In this document: in pieces, positions 53,401 through 62,820 of the stretch
Position numbering within the stretch: the stretch's first letter is position 1
Layout of the letters: every line of letters begins with the position of its first letter
DNA from: Tieghemostelium lacteum
Taxonomy: Eukaryota > Evosea > Eumycetozoa > Dictyosteliales > Raperosteliaceae
Reading direction: 5' to 3'
Assembly (NCBI GenBank): GCA_001606155.1
Contig: LODT01000028.1
Coordinates: 968,735-1,032,734 of the forward strand
DNA: 64,000 nucleotides
Position numbers and translations under genes: made by a program
The notes under the pieces: generated by a model
What the model saw: the letters and a program-made list of their open reading frames with translations, nothing else
Told to the model about the DNA's origin: nothing
The model's database searches: none

Positions 53401-55341
53401 TTAAATTGATGATGCTATATTTATAATGGAACAGTATGGTGGGATAACAACATTATTAAGTACAATTTGTTGATATAGTTTTGTTATATAAAGTTGAACT
53501 AAAGAAGATGGTAATAGATTCTTTGGTAGTTGACTGTTAAATTCTGTTCTAAGAACGAATGTTCTCAATGAACTAGGTAGAGATGTTTCCTTTGAAAATA
53601 TAGCATTAAAATGTTTACCTGGATCAAAATACACTAGTGTTGAAGGAAGATAAACACAATTGAATATATATTCTTTCTTTTCATCATCTAATATACCTTT
53701 GGATACCACAAGTTTCTCTATCCCTGACAACACACCACTTCTCAATGTATCGTAACTTAAATACGGTATATACAATTCAGTTAATGTTTTTGGTAGATAT
53801 CCATGTCGAATTGGTTGTCTGTAATTTGAATTTGTAATTTTTAAAATTTTTAAATTATTACATTTTTGTATTCCAGAGTTTTCAACGAGTGCATAGTGAT
53901 TGAATCTCAGTGACTGAAGTGAAATTGGAATTGATCCATTATCAAAAGCATTAATGTTACTCATTGATAGGTTCAATGATATTAAGGTAGATGGAAAATG
54001 TCCCTTTTTAATATTTTGGTTGAATCTACCTTCCATGACCAGTACCTCTAAACCTTCAGGTACCCATCCTGCAACAAGAGGTTGATTAAATTCACGTAAC
54101 TCCAATGACTTTAGATTCTTTGGTAATGAATTTGGTACAATTGGATGATTGAATAAAGGTAGGGTTAAAGATTCAACAGTATCAGGGAACATCCCTGATT
54201 CAATCTTACTATTAAATAGTAGTAAATGTACTACTTTTAAGTTTAAACAGGTACCAAGTATCCATCCATTTTCAATTCTATTAGAATAAAGTGTTTCTAA
54301 AGATTTTGGATAATCAGAATTTTGAGAAAAGTAACTTTTTACTATATCAAGATGTTTTACAGTTTGTGGTATACTACAATCCAGTTGTATACCACGAATG
54401 TTTAGAGTTTCTAATCCATCTGGAAGTGAACCCATTTCAATTGTACTAGGAGTTTCACTGATAATTTCCAAGTACTTTAGTGTTTTAGGAAATATACCAA
54501 CACTGAAATTCTGGTTGAGTTGTGGTCCTAAAACTAGAGTTTCTAAACCTTCATGCAAGTCACCAACTCTAAGAGAATGTCTACTTATATTAGAAAGAGT
54601 TAGATTAACTAATGAACTCCTAGGTATTATTTGATTCCAATCAAAACCGTCATAGTAAAAGTCAAATTCTATTGAAAGATTAGTGACACTTTCTGGTATC
54701 ATTTTAGGTACCAGTTTAAGTCTATAAGAGTCACCTAAATACAGTGTAGTAACTGTACTTGGAATTTGAAATCCTTCACAATTTATAATTTGCTTATTTA
54801 TACTTTCAGAATTTAGAATTTTAAAACCAAGTTTTAAAGTTGTGATAGTACTACTAAAAAACTGAGGTAGTTCAGTTATAACCTGTGGTGTTACAACATG
54901 AGTTGAAAATGAATCTATAAGAATTTCAGAAGTATAATGAGGATCTATATCACTAATCATTGATTTGAATAAATTATATTCTTGAATGGATCTAAGAAAC
55001 ACATGTTTAAATGATTTAGGTATACCTTTGTATTTTAATGTCTCATCAGTAGTAGTTGTAGGTATAATCTCTTTGTTTGTGTTACTAGTTGATTTTAATC
55101 CTAATACACCCTTGAACCAACTCACTAATGAGTTATCTTGTTCTATTATTACCAATGGATTAGAATTCATTTTCATACTATTTCGGTAATAGTATAATAC
55201 AGGGAACTCATTCCATTGCAGTTTGTCTTTATATTGATATAATGTTTTACAACTACTAATTAGATAGAGAATATCAATATCATTATTTAAATATGTTGTT
55301 ATATATTTTAAAATATAAAAAGGTAAATTAATTATTTGCAT
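53401..55341 (-). CDS. F-box-like and FNIP-repeat protein
   Basis: A single-exon gene of 646 residues. The first ~45 residues (L-P-F-Y-I-L-K-Y-I-T-T-Y-L, then L-Y-L-I-S-S-C-K) resemble an F-box helix set. From about 150 to the end run FNIP (IP22) repeats, a leucine-rich-repeat variant characteristic of Dictyostelium: units of ~22 residues such as F-N-Q-P-L-V-A-G-W-V-P-E-G-L-E-V-L and F-N-Q-N-I-K-K-G-H-F-P-S-T-L-I-S-L. F-box/FNIP proteins are thought to be SCF ubiquitin-ligase substrate receptors, a greatly expanded family in these amoebae. Substrates are unknown. The length and repeat number are ordinary, with no breaks. Confidence 0.88.
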   Translation of the reverse strand: MQIINLPFYILKYITTYLNNDIDILYLISSCKTLYQYKDKLQWNEFPVLYYYRNSMKMNSNPLVIIEQDNSLVSWFKGVLGLKSTSNTNKEIIPTTTTDETLKYKGIPKSFKHVFLRSIQEYNLFKSMISDIDPHYTSEILIDSFSTHVVTPQVITELPQFFSSTITTLKLGFKILNSESINKQIINCEGFQIPSTVTTLYLGDSYRLKLVPKMIPESVTNLSIEFDFYYDGFDWNQIIPRSSLVNLTLSNISRHSLRVGDLHEGLETLVLGPQLNQNFSVGIFPKTLKYLEIISETPSTIEMGSLPDGLETLNIRGIQLDCSIPQTVKHLDIVKSYFSQNSDYPKSLETLYSNRIENGWILGTCLNLKVVHLLLFNSKIESGMFPDTVESLTLPLFNHPIVPNSLPKNLKSLELREFNQPLVAGWVPEGLEVLVMEGRFNQNIKKGHFPSTLISLNLSMSNINAFDNGSIPISLQSLRFNHYALVENSGIQKCNNLKILKITNSNYRQPIRHGYLPKTLTELYIPYLSYDTLRSGVLSGIEKLVVSKGILDDEKKEYIFNCVYLPSTLVYFDPGKHFNAIFSKETSLPSSLRTFVLRTEFNSQLPKNLLPSSLVQLYITKLYQQIVLNNVVIPPYCSIINIASSI

Positions 55342-55484
55342 GATGACAATATAAATTGATTAACTGCATTTAGAAAAAAAAAAAAGAATTCTTGAATAAA
55401 CACGCTGGCATATCATGGGAAGTAAGAACTCATAGATTTTCCAAATAATTTTTAAAAACTTATTAAGTCTTTAAATTTTTTAGT

Positions 55485-56470
55485 AAACAGCCATTTGTCA
55501 TACATGGTGTTGACAATAATCTAAACAATTTAAATACTAACATATGATAGACAACAGATTAAGAAAACTTATTATTGATATTGATAATTGATAACCACCC
55601 ACTGTTCCATCCTAAATAGTCATTATCATTAAACAATTGACATACACTCTATGTTATCACCCACCGTTAGGTTGGATTCATAAACTCGAGAAATAGGTAG
55701 ATTTGGAATCTCAGATAATCTTTGAATACCAAATAGATAGGGTAATGAAAGAGTTGTTGGTCATATGGGTTCATAAACTTGGTTATAAAATCATCAGTGA
55801 TGGAGATATATCCAATTTCATTACTGGTAACATGATTGGCATGAATGGAACTAAGAGCAGACAATTTAATTGTTTGACTGGTTATATCCTTGGTTTTTTT
55901 CTGTTCTTCTTTTCTTTTGTTCAAGTTATATTTATTGGTGCAAGAGTCTTTAAGAACACTATTCTCTTTATTTTTTCCCTCATTGAAAGTCATTGAGTCA
56001 GGGAGCTATAATGTTCAAGATAGAAACCAGGTGTCATAATATAATATTAGTTATAATAACCCAAGGATGGTAACAGAGATATACATCATCGTAATGATTA
56101 CAAAACACCTTCAAGAGATACCAATAGACTATAATAGAGACAGAGATAGATATAATGATAATAGAGATAGGGATTTATAAAAGAATCAATTATAGCTCTC
56201 AAAGAGGTGGTTATCATAGTAATAGAACACCTTCAAGGGATTCAAATAGATATTAGAGATGATTAATATTTATGTTTGAGAGCTACAGCGGAGCAAAGAA
56301 ATTTCTTAGTTTGGCTTCGGTACAAAAAGATTTTTTTAGATATTTTTGATTTTTACAACAGAATAAACCAAATTTTTGTATTTCGTATTTTTACCATATA
56401 AATACAGAACTGGGCATTCCAAGAGCAAAACACCAAAAATTCAGACGGAGGTCCCTTCGAAATAAAATTA
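55485..56470 (+). repeat. Dispersed/tandem repeat, copy A (~1 kb)
   Basis: This stretch recurs, diverged, at 57262-58745 in the same orientation. Shared landmarks in order are TTTGTCATACATGG, CATATGATAGACAACAGATT, CACCCACTGTTCCATCC, GGTTGGATTCATAAACTCG, GAGTCAGGGAGCTATAATG, ACCCAAGGATGGTAACAGAG and GGTGGTTATCATAGTAATAG, and at the end GGAGCAAAGAAATTT and GCATTCCAAGAGCAAAAC. Parts of the later half read as decayed coding sequence rich in Arg, Asp and Asn, like an RS/RD-type tail. An open frame on the minus strand (about 55667-55993) has no recognisable domain and is not kept in copy B, so it was not called as a gene. The nature of the repeat is unknown. Confidence 0.65.
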
Positions 56471-57005
56471 TTTTGCTCCGGAAGATAGTTTTGCATTTTT
56501 GAAAAAATTTCATTCGAAAATATCTTGATTTTTTAAAAATTGCTTGTAAAATGCATAATTTAGAAAATGAGATTTACTAGTTTTATAGGTATAGTTATAT
56601 TTGTATATTTATAGAGAGAATAATACTCCATTCATCATATGGTGATGACTGGTATAAGATTCCAATAGGATATTGTAATTGGTGGGAGTTGTAAAAAGTG
56701 AGGAATCAAGGATTAAGACTTTTCAGAAATTTGAAGAAATTTAAAAAACATCAAGTTCTAATGTTTATTTAAGTTTATACTATATATTTATGCAATATTT
56801 AATGATTCAGATTAGGATATAAGTAATAAATGTAGAAGTTGTGTTGAAGTGTAATATTACATATAAGATTGTTGAAATTTTTAATTTTTTTTTTTGATTT
56901 TTTTCACTTTTTTGTTTAAAAATTTATCCAGTCTGCCATATCTTTGTGCGGGAGTGGAATAATATATATAAGTAATAATAAGTAAAGATACCAACAATTA
57001 TTTAT
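56471..57005. other. Unassigned DNA between repeat copies
   Basis: About 530 bp between repeat copy A and the ARM-like fragment. It has long T and A runs near 56885-56915 and no recognisable gene. It may be part of the duplicated unit's original surroundings. Confidence 0.4.
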
Positions 57006-57219
57006 TCAAATTTCAATATCTTCACAACAAGATAGAAGATAAAAGAAATTTTGATCAAAATAAACGTTACTTAGAACTTTTGCAGCATAATATTTTATAG
57101 GTTTAGGGTTACTGATTAATATCACTGAATTGGCAGCGATTTTATCTAATGATGGAATAATTCCCTCTGGGTAAATGCCAATCTGTAATGTGGAATATTG
57201 GTTTCTATTTGGTTATTAT
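57006..57219 (-). pseudogene. Armadillo-repeat-like gene fragment
   Basis: On the minus strand about 70 codons are open, from just after a stop at 57220-57222 to the TGA at 57006. They read like armadillo/HEAT sequence: G-I-I-P-S-L-D-K-I followed, after an Asn-rich turn, by S-N-P-K-P-I-K-Y-Y-A-A-K-V-L-S-N-V, which matches the usual ARM pattern of a P-x-x-x-Y-Y-A-A-x-x-L-x-N-L helix. There is no ATG in the useful part and no neighbouring exon with more repeats, so this is a gene fragment. Splicing to an unseen exon cannot be ruled out. Confidence 0.4.
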
Positions 57220-57261
57220 CCCTGTTAGAAGAGATTGGTAGGTTTATTAATTAGTTGCTAT

Positions 57262-58745
57262 TTTGTCATTTGTCATACATGGTAGTTGACAATCATCTAA
57301 ACAATTTAAATACTAACATATGATAGACAACAGATTAAGAAAACTTATTATTGGTATTGATAATTGATAACCACCCACTGTTCCATCCTAAATAGCCATT
57401 ATCATTAAACAATTGACATAAACTCTATGATATCACCCACAAATAGGTTGGATTCATAAACTCGAGAAATAGGTAGATTTGGAATCTCAGATAATCTTTG
57501 AATACCGAATAGATAGGGTAATGAAAGAGTTGTTGGTCATATGGATTCATAAACTTATAAAATCATCAACAGGTGAATCATTAGTGATGGAGATATATTC
57601 AATTTCATCTTAAAGACTCTTGCACCAATAAATATAACTTGAACAAAAGAAAAGAAGAACACTATTCACTTTATGTTTTCCCTCATTGAAAGTCATTGAG
57701 TCAGGGAGCTATAATGTTCAAGATAGAAACCAGTGTGCTTTAAAAAATAATGAACATAGGTAGAGACCTTTTAACCTTTGGGTAAGTGTCATCATCAACA
57801 TCATCATTTGGTACTGGAATAGATTTACTAGTAGTAGTGGTAAAATTAGCAGAAGTGTTGTTGTTATTATTCCAATGGTGGGTGATCATGATGATGATAC
57901 ACTTGTCCTATCAACACTATCAGAAATACTATTTCATTACTGTTTCCTGCTGTGGTTGTTGGTGTAGTAGCGCCTCCTGATGAAACTGTGGTTGTTTGTG
58001 GTGGAGGTGGACTAGTCCAGGTGTCATAATCTAATATTAGTTATATAATAACCCAAGGATGGTAACAGAGATATACATCATCGTAATGATTACAAAACAC
58101 CTTCAAGATACCAATAGACTATAATAGAGACAGAGATAGATAGAATGATAATAGAGATAGGATTATAAAAGAATCAATGATAGCTCTCAAAGAGGTGGTT
58201 ATCATAGTAATAGAACACCTTCAAGAGATTCAAATAGATATTATAATAGAGATGATTATAAGACTCCATCTAGAAACTATAATTGTGAGCAAAGATACAC
58301 AAGAATTATATGTTAGTCTCTAATATCTGCTATTTGGGAGAGACTATACAAAAGTAACCTAAGTCAAACTCATTCGTCTTGTGCTGTGTCACTATCAGTA
58401 ATCCTATCATTCACTTGCTGTGAATTAGCCAAACTCTCATTATAACTATTCATTAAGAAAATATAATATGATACAAAAAAAAAATTATATTAAAAATATT
58501 AAATAAAAAATATATAGGTGATTTCAAATTAATTATATTTATGTTTGAGAGCCACAGTGGAGCAAAGAAATTTAGTTTGGTGGCTTATATAAAAAAAAAT
58601 AGATTCACTCCAGTGGGTTACAAAAAGATTTTTTGGATATTTTTGATTTTTACGACAGAATAAACCAAATTTTTGTATTTCATATTTTTACCATATAAAT
58701 ACATAACTGGGCATTCCAGGAGCAAAACACCAAAAATTCAGAGGG
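57262..58745 (+). repeat. Dispersed/tandem repeat, copy B, with insertions
   Basis: A diverged second copy of the 55485-56470 repeat. It is longer because of two extra segments, at about 57706-58018 (Thr/Pro-rich coding-like DNA on the minus strand) and about 58265-58535 (unrelated sequence after AGACTCCATCTAGAAAC). Flanking the insertions, the same landmarks occur in the same order as in copy A. The copy ends at the shared block near 58709-58740, only ~25 bp from the 3' end of the tRNA-Met gene. Aligned blocks look mostly identical with scattered substitutions and small indels, but no exact percentage was computed. Confidence 0.6.
57760..58018 (-). pseudogene. Thr/Pro/Asn-rich coding-like fragment
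   Basis: On the minus strand this insert in repeat copy B reads as low-complexity extracellular-type sequence in two frames: S-P-P-P-P-Q-T-T-T-V-S-S-G-G-A-T-T-P in one, and N-N-N-N-N-T-S-A-N-F-T-T-T-T-S-K in the other, ending with a short D-D-V-D-D-D-T-Y segment. The frame change and the missing start and stop context show it is a fragment of some Thr-rich (possibly surface or spore-coat) protein gene. The Leu/Val-rich plus-strand frame over it is only its antisense shadow. Confidence 0.35.
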
Positions 58746-58751
58746 CCGGGG

Positions 58752-58760
58752 AAAAAAAAA
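58752..58760 (-). terminator. RNA polymerase III terminator
   Basis: Nine consecutive T on the minus strand, beginning seven bases past the tRNA 3' end, form a strong Pol III stop signal. This supports that the tRNA gene is live. Confidence 0.8.
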
Positions 58761-58767
58761 TAGCAGT

Positions 58768-58839
58768 GTTCTCTGTGAGGATCGAACTCACGACCTCAGG
58801 ATTATGAGACCTACGCTTTACCAGCTGAGCTAAGAAAAC
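58768..58839 (-). tRNA. tRNA-Met (CAT), elongator type
   Basis: A 72-nt cloverleaf on the minus strand. The acceptor stem pairs GTTTTCT with AGAGAAC (one G-U pair). The D arm is TAGCTCAGCTGGTAAAGC, including the A box. The anticodon loop is CTCATAA with anticodon CAT at plus-strand 58804-58806, and the T arm contains GTTCGATCC, the B box. Base 73 is A. There is no intron. The T-U-C-sequence T loop and the 5'-terminal G pairing to C72 fit an elongator methionine tRNA better than an initiator. A T9 terminator follows. Confidence 0.93.
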
Positions 58840-58873
58840 GGCTTGTAACATAGCATCATAGATCGAATCATGC

Positions 58874-58879
<6 letters not shown>

Positions 58880-58904
<25 letters not shown>

Positions 58905-59035
58905 GTAAGAATGCTCCTTACCAAGTTACACAAGAGTACAGTATAGATTAGTATAAAGTATACATAAAAGGTAGTCAGGAATGGATGACTATCATCTTAA
59001 GACCTTTTAGCGTAACTGTTAATACTGTATCTCTT
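58880..59035 (-). mobile_element. Possible 3' remnant of a tRNA-targeted non-LTR retroelement
   Basis: On the minus strand a stretch of coding-like DNA (D-T-V-L-T-V-T-L-K-G-L-K at ~59028-58992) is followed by about 90 bp and then a run of 25 A (58904-58880). The A-run ends 40 bp upstream of the tRNA-Met gene in the same orientation. A poly(A)-ended sequence stopping about 40-50 bp upstream of a tRNA gene is the mark left by TRE5-type non-LTR retrotransposons in dictyostelids. The reverse transcriptase region is absent, so only a short 3' piece remains. The assignment rests on position and poly(A), not on a recognised protein domain. Confidence 0.4.
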
Positions 59036-59182
59036 ACATTTTTTAGTATAGCATCCCATTAAAGCTTATGATTCTATATTCTAAGTTAATTCCATATTTT
59101 AAATATCAACATTATAAAAGCAAAATAAAATAATTAATCAAAACATTATCATTTATATCATAAAAAGAATAACATTTACCAT

Positions 59183-59640
59183 TTGTTATTACATTTTTGG
59201 ATTTTTACCACCTTCATCAACAGATTAAATAGATCTTCAGCTCTAGCAGTCTCCTATGAATATGCATGGAGGTATCGATGGAGGAATGAGATGCCGTCTG
59301 AATATATGAAATACAATTTCGAAGCCTGGAAGGAATACACAAATTCAAAAATAGAAATAGGATCCAAGACAAAGCCAGAAGGATACAACAGAAGAATTAG
59401 ACTTAAGGAAATCTATGAAGTAATGATGAAGCGTAGCGATGGACAAAGAGAAATGATATGAGTCTCTTGGATAAAAAAAAAGAAAGATACAGTTATAACA
59501 GTTACCCTAAATGGTCTTAAGATAGATTTACATTTTCTTCTCTTAGTTTTCTTTGACCCTCTGTGGATATCATTGTCAAGACTGGTCTTGACAAGGTTAA
59601 AAACCAATATATATATATATCTTCGTTTAAATTTCAAATC
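59183..59640 (+). mobile_element. Oppositely oriented relative of the retroelement remnant
   Basis: An open frame 59183-59461 (with E-A-W-K-E-Y-T-N and M-K-R-S-D-G-Q-R-E-M) ends at a TGA. A second frame just after it reads D-T-V-I-T-V-T-L-N-G-L-K (59486-59521), clearly related to the minus-strand block at 58992-59028. The nucleotide match GATACAGT.TTAACAGTTAC.CTAAA.GGTCTTAAGAT thus forms an inverted repeat. The two pieces probably come from one family inserted head to head. No standard transposon domain was recognised, and the frame change shows the copy is broken. Confidence 0.35.
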
Positions 59641-59708
59641 AAAATCTTAACCAAAACTTGGTTTATCAATATTTTACATACTCCGATTAATAAATCTCTA
59701 TCTATATA

Positions 59709-59822
59709 ATGGGTTATTTTAAATTAATTATATTTTCAATTTTAATTTTTGGAGTCATTTACCGTGAAGGATTGACTCCAAGTGAATATATTAATAAATT
59801 TATTTTATATAAATTATTATAA
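59709..59822 (+). CDS. Candidate 37-residue single-pass membrane microprotein
   Basis: ATG to TAA encodes 37 residues: a short start (M-G-Y-F-K), a hydrophobic helix L-I-I-F-S-I-L-I-F-G-V-I-Y, and a more polar tail (R-E-G-L-T-P-S-E-Y-I-N-K-F-I-L-Y-K). The layout of one membrane helix followed by a short conserved-looking amphipathic tail resembles small subunits of mitochondrial or ER membrane complexes, but no family could be named. Its GC content and codon use are higher than the surrounding non-coding DNA, and it ends cleanly before an AT-rich 3' flank. A frame this short could be chance, so the call is tentative. Confidence 0.4.
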   Translation: MGYFKLIIFSILIFGVIYREGLTPSEYINKFILYKLL

Positions 59823-59976
59823 TTTAAATTGTTGGTATTATACCTAAATAAATTTTAAAATTTATCTAGAAATTGTTTTTTTGTTTTTTTCACATTGATT
59901 TAAAACTATAGTTTTGAAACAGAACCATACTAGAAGGACGAATAGCAGACACTATTACGAAATTGTACCAAAAGAA

Positions 59977-61557
59977 CTAATCACCAATCATCATTTCATC
60001 AAAAGTGATATATCTATAGTTACTGGAAATCCATTTCATAGCAATATTGAAATTTTCATTCATGTCATTCCAATCAACACCAATCAACATTTGGATAGTT
60101 TCTGGATGTTGCTCAGCTTTAGATAAGATATCTCTAATGGACTGATGAGCCAATCTAACCCTTTCATAGTAACTTATAGCTTCCTTGCAATCATTAAAAT
60201 AACCTTCAAGGTGCATAACATATAATCTATCAACTAAACCTTGATTAGCTTCCATGTGATCTTTAACTTTACCAGAGAGATTAATGAACCCAGAGACAAA
60301 AACAACTTGTTTCATTTGAGTACTGATAATGGTATTAATCTCTGGGTCCAATTCAAAACTTCCATGTACCAAATCTCTAATAAATTGATCTAATTCAATG
60401 AACCAGGATTGAAAGTCTGGTCTAGCAGTTTGAGATCTTACATTTTCACTTAAGACTGTATCAACTAATTGGATAAACTTCCAATACTTTACAGTATAAG
60501 CCAATTCAGTTATTCTTGACCACAGATTCTCAAGACCAGTTTCTTTCATTTTGGTAATAATGGGTTGTTTCTTTATAATGGATTCAGAAGTTCTATTATA
60601 TTCGTTAACCAGAATATCCAAAGCATCATAAGCAACTAATAACTCTGATCTGATAGAGTTCTTCTTATTTACCAATTCCAATGGTAACTGTAAAATTTCA
60701 AGAAATTGAATATTTTCTTGAGAGTTTTGGTGTTGGTTCATATAGAACATTAAATCCCTTTGGTAAACTTGAACCAATGGTGTATTGATTGACTTGTAAG
60801 AAGCCATAACCACAGAAATCTCATCACATAGATCTTTTACCAAACCACAACCAGCCTGAAACATGGCAGTTCTATTTACAGGATTTAAATTACCATCTCT
60901 AATAAATCTAATGGCAGTATCCTTTAAATTCTCTAGAGTATCCTGTTCCATTTCAAGGTAGTCATACAGCTCTGGTACCAATATGGTATTCTCTCTGTAT
61001 ACTACCATCTTTCTAACCATAGATTCCAATCGAATTATAAAATAATTGGCATCATCCAAATGATCATAATTAAATGTTGGACTGTATACTTGGATATCAA
61101 GAATATCTTCTACCAAAGACATCTTACCAAAGTTATCAGCCAACAAATCAATCTTTTCATTCCAATCTACCAATGAAAGTAATTTAAAACTTTCAATCAA
61201 TTGATTTTCATCAGCAATAGAATGTGAATTATTTTCAAAATTTAAAATATTTTCTATTGTAGTATTATTTGATGTTGAAACTGTAGTTGTAGTAGAATAG
61301 TGGTATGTGGTGTTTTTTGTTTTATTGTGATTTGGTGATAGAGGATTGGTACATCTTTTTTTTTCAATTAAACTGAATCCTAAATCTTTTAAAATACCAA
61401 ATTGAATGGTATCAATGATATCTAAAATTTTTACTAATAGTTCAAATTTACCATAACCAAGAATCATTGTAATTAAATTTATCAAAATGATATTAAATTC
61501 AATAATGCATAATAAAGCAATTGCAAAACAAATCAAAATTGTAATAATTGAATTCAT
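59977..61557 (-). CDS. Unrecognised membrane-anchored helical protein
   Basis: A single-exon gene of 526 residues. The start is set at ATG 61557, because the six upstream in-frame codons begin with TTG. Hydrophobic segments at about 5-35 (I-I-T-I-L-I-C-F-A-I-A-L-L-C-I-I, then I-I-L-I-N-L-I-T-M-I-L-G) would insert as one or two membrane helices. After a Thr/Asn-rich linker the rest is predicted to be long helices with conserved-looking Trp and Asp residues (for example L-V-D-W-N-E-K-I near 130, I-G-V-D-W-N-D-M-N-E near the end). Two near N-terminal helices with a helical cytosolic body recall vezatin in layout only; no sequence support was seen. The role is unknown. It is head to head with the first terpene synthase gene. 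Confidence 0.7.
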   Translation of the reverse strand: MNSIITILICFAIALLCIIEFNIILINLITMILGYGKFELLVKILDIIDTIQFGILKDLGFSLIEKKRCTNPLSPNHNKTKNTTYHYSTTTTVSTSNNTTIENILNFENNSHSIADENQLIESFKLLSLVDWNEKIDLLADNFGKMSLVEDILDIQVYSPTFNYDHLDDANYFIIRLESMVRKMVVYRENTILVPELYDYLEMEQDTLENLKDTAIRFIRDGNLNPVNRTAMFQAGCGLVKDLCDEISVVMASYKSINTPLVQVYQRDLMFYMNQHQNSQENIQFLEILQLPLELVNKKNSIRSELLVAYDALDILVNEYNRTSESIIKKQPIITKMKETGLENLWSRITELAYTVKYWKFIQLVDTVLSENVRSQTARPDFQSWFIELDQFIRDLVHGSFELDPEINTIISTQMKQVVFVSGFINLSGKVKDHMEANQGLVDRLYVMHLEGYFNDCKEAISYYERVRLAHQSIRDILSKAEQHPETIQMLIGVDWNDMNENFNIAMKWISSNYRYITFDEMMIGD

Positions 61558-61758
61558 TGTTATATTGATTATCAAATTATTAATTAAATCAATAAAAAAA
61601 ATAACAACAAAATTTTTTATTTTTAATAGATCCTATTTTCAATATTTCTAAATTAAGTCATTTTTTATTTACACTATAATTTTATAATCATGATTAAATT
61701 TATTTTGAAATGTATAATACTATTAATTTTTTTTTAATTTTTTTAGATTTTTAGAACA

Positions 61759-62685
61759 ATGTGGAAATCAGAATTATATAAAAATCAAGAATTTATAATA
61801 CCAAAATTAAAATGTCCATTTAAATCACAATTAAATCCATATTATGATAAAATTATAGAAAAACATAGAGAATGGATAGAGAATATAGATTTTTTTCAAT
61901 CAAAAGAAATATCAAAATATTATAATAAATCAAATGCATCTCTATTGAGTGGATACGCATATGGTCTTTGTAATGAACAAATATTTACACTATTGATAAA
62001 ATTAACTGATTGGTTTATCATTGTAGATGATTTATTATTAGAAGATCAAAAAGTTGATATTGAATATCTAAATTCTCTATTTGACAAGGAATCAAAGAAA
62101 CATGATAAATTTGGTATAGTTTTATGGGAGATTTTAAATTCACTTTATAATCTATGTGATAAAGAATCTATTGATAATATATTACATTCACTTATTGAAT
62201 GGTCCTATGTAGCATTAAATTCACAGAATTTATATTCAAAGTCATTAGATGATCTAACTATTGAAGATTATTGTGTGTCCAGAAGAATAGATGTTGGTTG
62301 TATATTTGTATTCTATTGTTCAATGGCACCATTTGAACCTATATCTAAAGAAATTAAAGAGTCGGTAGAATTTCAAAATGTTTTAAATTGGTTTGTTACA
62401 TTGAATATTTTGATAAATGATATTATATCTCTAAAGAAGGAGTTAAATTCACCCATATTGGGTAATTATATAAAGATTAAAACTTTACAATCCAACTCTT
62501 TACAAGATTCAATTAATTACACTCATAAATACTTGGAAAGTAATTATCAAAACCTAACAGAACATTTTGATCTACTAAAGATTAAATTTACAAATAACCT
62601 CGTCATACCTGTCATTATAAAAAGTATGAAAGTTATAACTAGTGGTAATATACAAGCATGCATTCAAATGAAACGTTATGAATAA
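61759..62685 (+). CDS. Terpene synthase (copy 1)
   Basis: A single-exon gene of 308 residues, the usual size for microbial-type class I terpene synthases in dictyostelids. The metal-binding aspartate-rich motif is D90-D91-L-L-L-E95, preceded by W-F-I-I-V. The second metal site is N220-D-I-I-S224-L-K-K-E228, an exact NDxxSxxxE. An Arg pair at 175-176 sits about 45 residues before it, where the pyrophosphate sensor arginine lies. R306-Y307 at the end fits the terminal RY motif. These enzymes ionise a prenyl diphosphate (GPP, FPP or GGPP) with Mg2+ and cyclise it to volatile terpenes. An apparent 3' splice site (TTTTTTAGATTTTTAG) just before the ATG suggests a 5'-UTR intron. The product cannot be predicted from motifs. 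Confidence 0.92.
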   Translation: MWKSELYKNQEFIIPKLKCPFKSQLNPYYDKIIEKHREWIENIDFFQSKEISKYYNKSNASLLSGYAYGLCNEQIFTLLIKLTDWFIIVDDLLLEDQKVDIEYLNSLFDKESKKHDKFGIVLWEILNSLYNLCDKESIDNILHSLIEWSYVALNSQNLYSKSLDDLTIEDYCVSRRIDVGCIFVFYCSMAPFEPISKEIKESVEFQNVLNWFVTLNILINDIISLKKELNSPILGNYIKIKTLQSNSLQDSINYTHKYLESNYQNLTEHFDLLKIKFTNNLVIPVIIKSMKVITSGNIQACIQMKRYE

Positions 62686-62820
62686 AAAAAAGTTAATTTT
62701 TTTTTTTTTATAAATACAATCTACTAGATTATTTGTTTTACTAATTTTGAGTTTCATTAACCTATGAATATAAATTTGAAAAAAAAAAGAATATTTTACT
62801 ATTATTCGTTGTTAGAAACT

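Noticed and set aside
55667-55993. Minus-strand 108-codon frame in repeat copy A as a real gene
   Set aside because: The frame is not preserved in copy B and shows no domain, so it is probably chance within the repeat.
57786-57980. Plus-strand Leu/Val-rich frame that looks like a membrane helix
   Set aside because: Antisense of the Thr/Pro/Asn-rich fragment; no conservation signal.
55485-58745. Reading the two ~1 kb direct repeats as LTRs of one element
   Set aside because: No TG...CA ends, primer-binding site, polypurine tract or recognisable internal protein genes were seen, and the spacer is only ~0.8 kb. A duplicated unknown repeat is the safer description.
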